From: Actinomortierella ambigua
Taxonomy: Eukaryota; Mortierellomycota; Mortierellomycetes; Mortierellales; Mortierellaceae
Reading direction: 5' to 3'
DNA: 59,350 nt
NCBI GenBank assembly: GCA_016098155.1
Contig: JAAAJB010000158.1
Coordinates: 1 to 59,350 of the forward strand
Shown piece by piece: positions 54,589-59,350 of the stretch; the first letter of the stretch is position 1; the number at the start of each line of letters is the position of its first letter. Below the pieces are notes generated by a model, which did not search any database, was not told the origin of the DNA, and saw nothing but the letters and a program-made list of their open reading frames with translations. Made by a program: the position numbers and the translations under genes.

Positions 54589-55376
54589 TTACAGTATATC
54601 TCTCTCCGCAAGTACTTCCACTGTCTCTACTTCTTCTATCGAGCTCGGAGGAAAAGGTGGTTCGTCGATCGTCATTGCAAGGTATCTGTCCTGTTCTAGC
54701 TCCATGTTTTCCTGATACTCGGTATCGAAGTCATCGAATAGATTCGCAAGTTCTGCCTCACGGTCCTCAAGCAGATCCAAAAGTTCAGGTACGTCACCGT
54801 GGTTTAACAGATCGAAAATAGCACTCTCCACTTCATAACCAATTCTCGATTCCTCCAGAAGCATGTCTTCCTCTGCCATGTCATAGAAAAACATTTCTTC
54901 TTGTGGCTCATTTACGTTCAATGACTCGAGCAACACCATTCCCCATGGCTCTTCGCGGCCCCAAGCATCATCTCAATGACCATCAACAAAATAAAAGACG
55001 CAGAGCGAAAAAGACAGAGAGATACAGAGAGTACGAGAGGCACAGAAAAAAATAACAACAGCCCTCCCTACTAGTCCTTCGTAGTGCGAATCCAGAGACA
55101 ATAAGCCTTTACCTTGTACTCTTACTGCGTGTTTCAATGTCTGTGCAAAAGCTTCGGTTGCCTCCTGGTTCATCGCCTCTCCTACATGGACCAACAGACG
55201 TATAAGCATCCATGGATCTCGTGCGTTATGGCGCCAAATCAATAGAAATTCAAATGCATACACCTAAAGTCTTACGACTGCAATATCTCTCTAATTCTTT
55301 ATGGCTAAAGTCTGGGTTGTACCTTGGAACTTGAAGACGAAACTGAGAGCTGGGAAGCAGTGGTGGAAGATACGAT
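54589..55376 (-). CDS. Small acidic protein of unknown function (5' end unresolved)
   Basis: Spliced model: a 5' exon ending at 55323 (SSTTASQLSVSSSSK), exon 55263-55113 and exon 54971-54589; both introns are GT-AG (59 and 141 bp) and keep frame. The middle exon reads VYAFEFLLIWRHNARDPWML then LLVHVGEAMNQEATEAFAQT. The last exon is strongly acidic, with MFFYDMAEEDMLLEESRIGY, LLDLLEDREAELANLFDDFD and a DIL end. No family is recognised. No in-frame ATG is found in the 5' exon before a stop, although the stretch upstream is very hydrophobic (FTFSLSLVFFFIV), so a further exon or a start outside this model is likely. Confidence 0.5.
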
Positions 55377-55658
55377 GAAAAAAAAAACAAGTGATAGTGA
55401 AAAGGTAAACAAAAACTGGCTCTGCTATTTGGCCGATTGAACCCACTAATACCTACGTCGTCGGCAGCCCCTTTCCTCCATTTAATACATCATTGATCAT
55501 AATCAGCAAATGTGATGCAGGACTGATTTTATGCGCAGGGAAGAAAAAAAAAGACAGATGGGGCGCGCTGGAGGCAAAAAGTACGAAGAAAAAAAAGACT
55601 GCAAGAAACGGACAACAAACATTTCCTGCCTCAGGCGAACTGGTTGCCTCGCTCGATT

Positions 55659-56148
55659 CTAGGCCCCCTCGTGAGAATACCTGATGGACCCAATGTCCAA
55701 CGTGGCGGATAATCCACCCTCCTTCATCACCCTCACATGGAGGGTGCCCTTGACCTTCCACATTGTGCGTCTCAACGCTGCATCCACCTCCGGCAGCGGA
55801 TTACAGTCGGTGATGTTGGCCATTTCGCTCACCCAGCTAACGAAGCCGGCGTTGGGAGAATTAAGGTCATTTTTATCGAGGTCCTTGGACCCGCACGACA
55901 CCTCCGCGGTGTTGAAACTCTGCTTGGTGTCGAGGAAAGTGGCGGTAGAAGAAAAATATGTCTGATGGATATTCGTCGCTGGACATGTCATCCGGACGAT
56001 TGCTGAGACTGGGAAGTGGCCTTCGGTGCGATGCTGATTGCATACATTGGTAAGAAGAAAAAAAAAGAAACGTAAGTCAAATTTCATTTCCCCTTCGCAA
56101 GACATCGTCCCGTCGCATCCCAACATACATTTATTTACTTACTGTCAT
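55659..56148 (-). CDS. Small unknown protein with a two-codon first exon
   Basis: Model: exon 1 56148-56143 (ATG ACA) directly followed by GTAAGT, intron of 109 bp ending in ATCAG, exon 2 56033-55659; 126 residues. It begins MTHRTEGHFPVSAIVRMTCP and includes DTKQSFNTAEVSCGSKDLDK, FVSWVSEMANITDCNPLPEV and TLHVRVMKEGGLSATLDIG. A TATAAAAG lies about 90-95 bp upstream of the ATG, as in the neighbouring secreted-protein genes, which supports the model. No signal peptide and no known domain are seen. A GTATTC near the 3' end could start a further intron, so the C-terminus is uncertain. Confidence 0.55.
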
Positions 56149-56236
56149 GCTGAGTGAATGATGAGAACAATGAAGAATGTGGAAATGAGCTGTGGAGAAC
56201 CGGAAGGTGAAGAAATAGAGGATGGGTAGAAGGCAA

Positions 56237-56244
56237 ACCTTTTA
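56237..56244 (-). promoter_or_regulatory. TATA box of the two-codon-exon gene
   Basis: TATAAAAG on the minus strand about 90-95 bp upstream of the ATG at 56148. Confidence 0.55.
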
Positions 56245-56559
56245 TATCTCTCAAAACACTATACCACTAGCTATTTGAGGATTTTATGCATCAGTCGTGG
56301 TGATAAAAATATTGACCTCATTGTTGTAATTATAACCATAGGATACGTAACCCGGGCGTAGGCGCCTATGTGTGATTATAGTACGGCCCGTACTTTTCCC
56401 TTATACTTTCCCTTTCAGTATTTGTCACCACATGGGACCCCCGATGACCCTATGCTTCTCTGGCACCGGATTACTACCATACTGGGTTTGCCCCCAATAT
56501 CTAAATATACTTCATAGTTCGCGTATGGTTTGCACCACCAAAAAGTGGTCAAATTTAGA

Positions 56560-56755
56560 GGCGCGTCTTCGTAGTACATCTAGTCGTTCTAGGCAAGGAA
56601 AAAAGCAAAAGATCATTCTTTGCCCCTTTTACTACAGAACTACGAGAAGGGAATCGGGGGCCGTGGCTGTCTTTGTTGAGCAGATACCATTCAAAGTCAC
56701 CCTACTTTTGGGATCTTTAGCGGGGAACGGCTTGGAATAAATAATTCAGGGGCTA
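56560..56755 (-). repeat. Inverted repeat arm 2 (pairs with 49560-49775)
   Basis: Reverse complement of arm 1 with scattered mismatches and one gap of about 12 bp. It lies about 450 bp beyond the 3' boundary of the second DUF3472 segment; arm 1 lies about 280 bp beyond the first. Confidence 0.75.
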
Positions 56756-57038
56756 CATCATTATCACACTGTCTAAGTAACTGCGTTTGAACACCTTTGC
56801 TGGTCTCCACTATATCAAGGGGGGAAGACACCTGTTTTCTCGAGCCAGCTGACTACTCCTTTGTACACGACAGATGCTCTATCAAGAAAGCGGCTACTGT
56901 GGCGTGGCTGGGGGATGGAGCAGGAGTGACGATCGAAGTGCGTCAAAAGACTTCTCCAATAACCACACTCTCCCCTCAATTATTATTCTTACTCTCTCTT
57001 CAACCCTTTCCCTGACTCTTCCAGAACTACAGCACGAA

Positions 57039-57206
57039 ACACACACACACAGACACATACACAGACACATACACAGACACAGACACATACACAGACACAG
57101 ACACAGACACAGACACAGACACAGACACAGACACAGACACAGACACATACACATACACAGACACATACACAGACACATACACAGACACATACACAGACAC
57201 ACACGC
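57039..57206. repeat. CA-rich minisatellite (CAGACA/CATACA units)
   Basis: About 28 six-base units, CAGACA and CATACA, in irregular order, ending in a CACACA stretch at the boundary of the segmental duplication. Copy 1 has only a short (AC)n run at the matching point (50038-50057). Confidence 0.95.
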
Positions 57207-57273
57207 ACCTGTCCTTTGACAGCTTCTCCAGGGGATAAATGCACTTTATTTTTTCCCAGCAGCGCAGTACACC

Positions 57274-58002
57274 TTAGTGACCGACCTCGATGTTGTAGCC
57301 GGTAGAGGTCCTATTCACCTTATATCCGACCTGGCCTATGCAACCGCCGTTCTCGTAGACCCTGTTGATCCTGCCATCGACCGCGCCCTTGGTTCTGGAG
57401 TATGGGTGTTGGAAGAAAGCACTCGTGTACGGCAATGAGTCGCAGGTGTGGGAACGCTGTGTGTTCCAGGGGTAGTACTCGACGAAACCCATCTGGCCGT
57501 TGACAATCTTGCCGGAGCCACTGGGCAGCGTCCACTCGCCAATTATGTCCCTTTCTTTAGTCACCGTATCGATGAGGGTGCCACGCCATGTGGTTCCGCC
57601 GATGTTCCTGACCGTGATTTTGTAAGTGTGACTGTAGTTGCCCGCGATGGCGACGGCACAGCTGACACCAGGTCCGAAATCGGCCCCAAGGTGGCAATTG
57701 GGATGATCTGTGGTGGTGCCCCCCTGGAACGACGAGAAGGCGGCGTGGACAATACTCTTGCCCTTTTTATCCTCGCGAGGTTGGAGACCGGTGTATCCCA
57801 TCTCTTTGACCCCGTGGAAATTGAACTGCTGAGCGAAATAGAAGCCACTCCTGTGCGGGGCCTTGGCCATGTTGAAAGGGAAGGTGATGTCCCACAAGCC
57901 ATCCGGGGGAACCCGGGCAAAGTTCCAGTCGCTGCGAATGAGTGCAAAACCCAGGGATGGCATGCAGGATACTAGAAAGGCGGCGGCAGCGGTGATCTTC
58001 AT
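57274..58002 (-). CDS. Secreted DUF3472-like protein, paralog 2
   Basis: Single exon, 242 residues, same length as paralog 1. Signal peptide MKITAAAAFLVSCMPSLGFA; then SGFYFAQQFNFHGVKEMGYT, NCHLGADFGPGVSCAVAIAG and KITVRNIGGTTWRGTLIDTV. All four downstream Cys positions are shared with paralog 1. Most replacements are conservative and cluster at the surface-like charged positions, for example TKERDIIGEW against TRKRAVIGEW. Both copies keep full open frames, so both are likely functional. The family name is tentative and the function unknown. Confidence 0.8.
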   Translation of the reverse strand: MKITAAAAFLVSCMPSLGFALIRSDWNFARVPPDGLWDITFPFNMAKAPHRSGFYFAQQFNFHGVKEMGYTGLQPREDKKGKSIVHAAFSSFQGGTTTDHPNCHLGADFGPGVSCAVAIAGNYSHTYKITVRNIGGTTWRGTLIDTVTKERDIIGEWTLPSGSGKIVNGQMGFVEYYPWNTQRSHTCDSLPYTSAFFQHPYSRTKGAVDGRINRVYENGGCIGQVGYKVNRTSTGYNIEVGH

Positions 58003-58111
58003 CTTATGTGTGAATGTAGAAGGTTGGTGGTGGTGGTGGAGAACGTTGGGTACTTTTTCTGTGATAAGAGTGGGGGTCAATGAGGGTGAGGGGTGGGAGA
58101 GAGGGGGGGGG

Positions 58112-58118
58112 TTTTATA
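58112..58118 (-). promoter_or_regulatory. TATA box of DUF3472-like paralog 2
   Basis: TATAAAA on the minus strand, about 110 bp upstream of the ATG, at the position equivalent to paralog 1. Confidence 0.65.
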
Positions 58119-59350
58119 CATCGACACTGTGGCGAAGTGAAAGTATATGGACGACAATACCAGCACTCCAGTATCGCCGCTGTATATCGTGAGTAGCGCA
58201 GTCGATGCGCAGAAGTCGCGTGTGCTGAACCAGGCAATTATTGACATTCATGAACGGAGTGGTATCTGCAAAAGTGAAACACTCATTCGCATGAGGATGA
58301 CTGTACGTACTGTATCTTCTTAAGATGTTCGGCTCTCTTACTACCATGTTGAGAGGTACCCTCGTACTCATGGACGTACAGGATGCTATCGGTGGAGTGA
58401 AGGATCCGATGTATCCCCGCTGAAGAGGGTAGGCGAAGAGGGCCATGTGTGGATGTCAACAAGGTGCGCTTACATGAGGACACGAGTACACCAGGATACG
58501 AGAACTTGGCCGGCAAAGGTCGAGAAAGGGCACCTTAACGGGTCTGTGGAGCGAGAGACCGAGAGAATGCGAGAGACAGGGAGCTTTGTCACTCAGCAAA
58601 TTGAAGTTATGTAGTTGCTGGCAAATTACGAATAGCCCTGAGCCCACCTCCCCATCCTCATTCCTTGCACGCTAATAATCAATATGGTTGTTGCATGGTA
58701 CGGCCATACGTACATTGACTTGTTCTTATTCCTTGTGGGTCTTTCACCTTCGTATAGTCTACCTGTACTCCTCCATCCCCTCTCCCAACGTGCCAGATGC
58801 AGCACCAGCGTAAGAGACTTGCCCGAAAATGAAATACCCGGGCATCCCGGTGGACGCAATGCTAGTTAGAGAGTGCCACTTCTGCTCGGCTGACCCAACT
58901 ACTACTGACAGGATCCTCAGCGACCCAACCCCGCCTCTCTCTCTCTTCCCTGTGGCAAAAGAAGATTGTCTTTGTGAGTATGGAGCAATGAGTCAAGGTG
59001 CACAGTCACAACTTCCCCCTTTTTTTTGCATCCCCTTGCCATCACCATGGGCAACAATGAAATCCGCATGGTGCTCTGTGACATCGCCAATAACAACACG
59101 GAGAGGTTCAGCCTGGTAACATGTCTGACCATGGCGTATCGCTTGCCAGTGTGCCAAAGGAGCTTATTCACATCAGCCCCTGACGACAACCACCATGCAT
59201 GTCAGACGTCCTTCACCCACTTTCCTGCTGCGCATGAGCCTGCTCATTACACCACCATCAATTGACGCGTTCGATTGCATCACAGAGTCTACGCATCAGC
59301 CCTAGCCCATGACTCTGCTCGGCTCCCTGGCCACCAGCCCTGGCTTCTGG

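Larger units (their letters stand above)
57207..59350 (-). repeat. Segmental duplication, copy 2 (runs off the right edge)
   Basis: Same layout as 50055-52283: 3' flank, DUF3472-like gene, TATA box, diverged upstream DNA, then the near-identical block 58911-59350 matching 51841-52283. Confidence 0.85.

Noticed and set aside
57039..57206. CRISPR-like array or coding repeat
   Set aside because: Six-base CA-rich units without spacers are a simple minisatellite; open frames through it are composition artefacts.
1..59350. Window as bacterial DNA with operons
   Set aside because: Spliced GT-AG introns, mitochondrial presequences and fungal-specific families show a eukaryotic fungal chromosome.

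Overview
The window reads as a filamentous fungal chromosome. Genes carry short GT-AG introns (about 80-285 bp), several have TATA boxes 50-110 bp upstream of the ATG, and there are a Zn2Cys6 transcription factor, a secreted GH18 chitinase with a chitin-binding tail and a siderophore-type MFS transporter. The style of the relic mobile elements (Fanzor, Crypton with a GCR1-like C-terminus, BTB-BACK) suggests an early-diverging fungus, probably Mortierellomycotina/Mucoromycota; that placement is inference. All gene models were built by eye from splice sites and reading frames.

Left edge (1-2205): a repeat family whose inverted partner lies at 25.9-27.1 kb, then an inverted, truncated Crypton-like recombinase fragment. 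3.2-8.6 kb: a Sel1-repeat protein, a decayed acidic reading frame with a duplicated tail, and flavin monooxygenase 1 (FMO-1). 9.3-25.6 kb is the conserved housekeeping core: a CHZ-motif histone-chaperone-like protein divergent from a PPR protein, a Zn2Cys6 regulator, a membrane-anchored LEA-like 11-mer repeat protein, NFU1 (mitochondrial Fe-S assembly) and mitochondrial ribosomal protein S10.

28.0-33.8 kb: FMO-2, a paralog of FMO-1 whose 5' half is about 98% identical in DNA while the 3' half has diverged, and a siderophore-iron transporter with an ATCTGATAA iron-GATA-type site upstream. 34.3-46.9 kb is gene-poor and full of relics: an unassigned decayed frame, a hAT transposase C-terminus, a broken BTB-BACK gene, and next to each other on the same strand a decayed Fanzor (TnpB-like, RuvC nuclease) and a decayed Crypton tyrosine recombinase with Ndc10/GCR1-type regions. 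This composite is the most interesting object in the window.

47.1-59.35 kb: a chitinase and two secreted DUF3472-like paralogs lying in a direct segmental duplication (offset about 7.1 kb) that runs off the right edge. Between the copies sit two small unknown genes and two decayed frames. Each DUF3472-like gene has, beyond its 3' end, one arm of an inverted repeat pair. A 440-bp block inside the duplication is about 99% identical although its surroundings have diverged far more.
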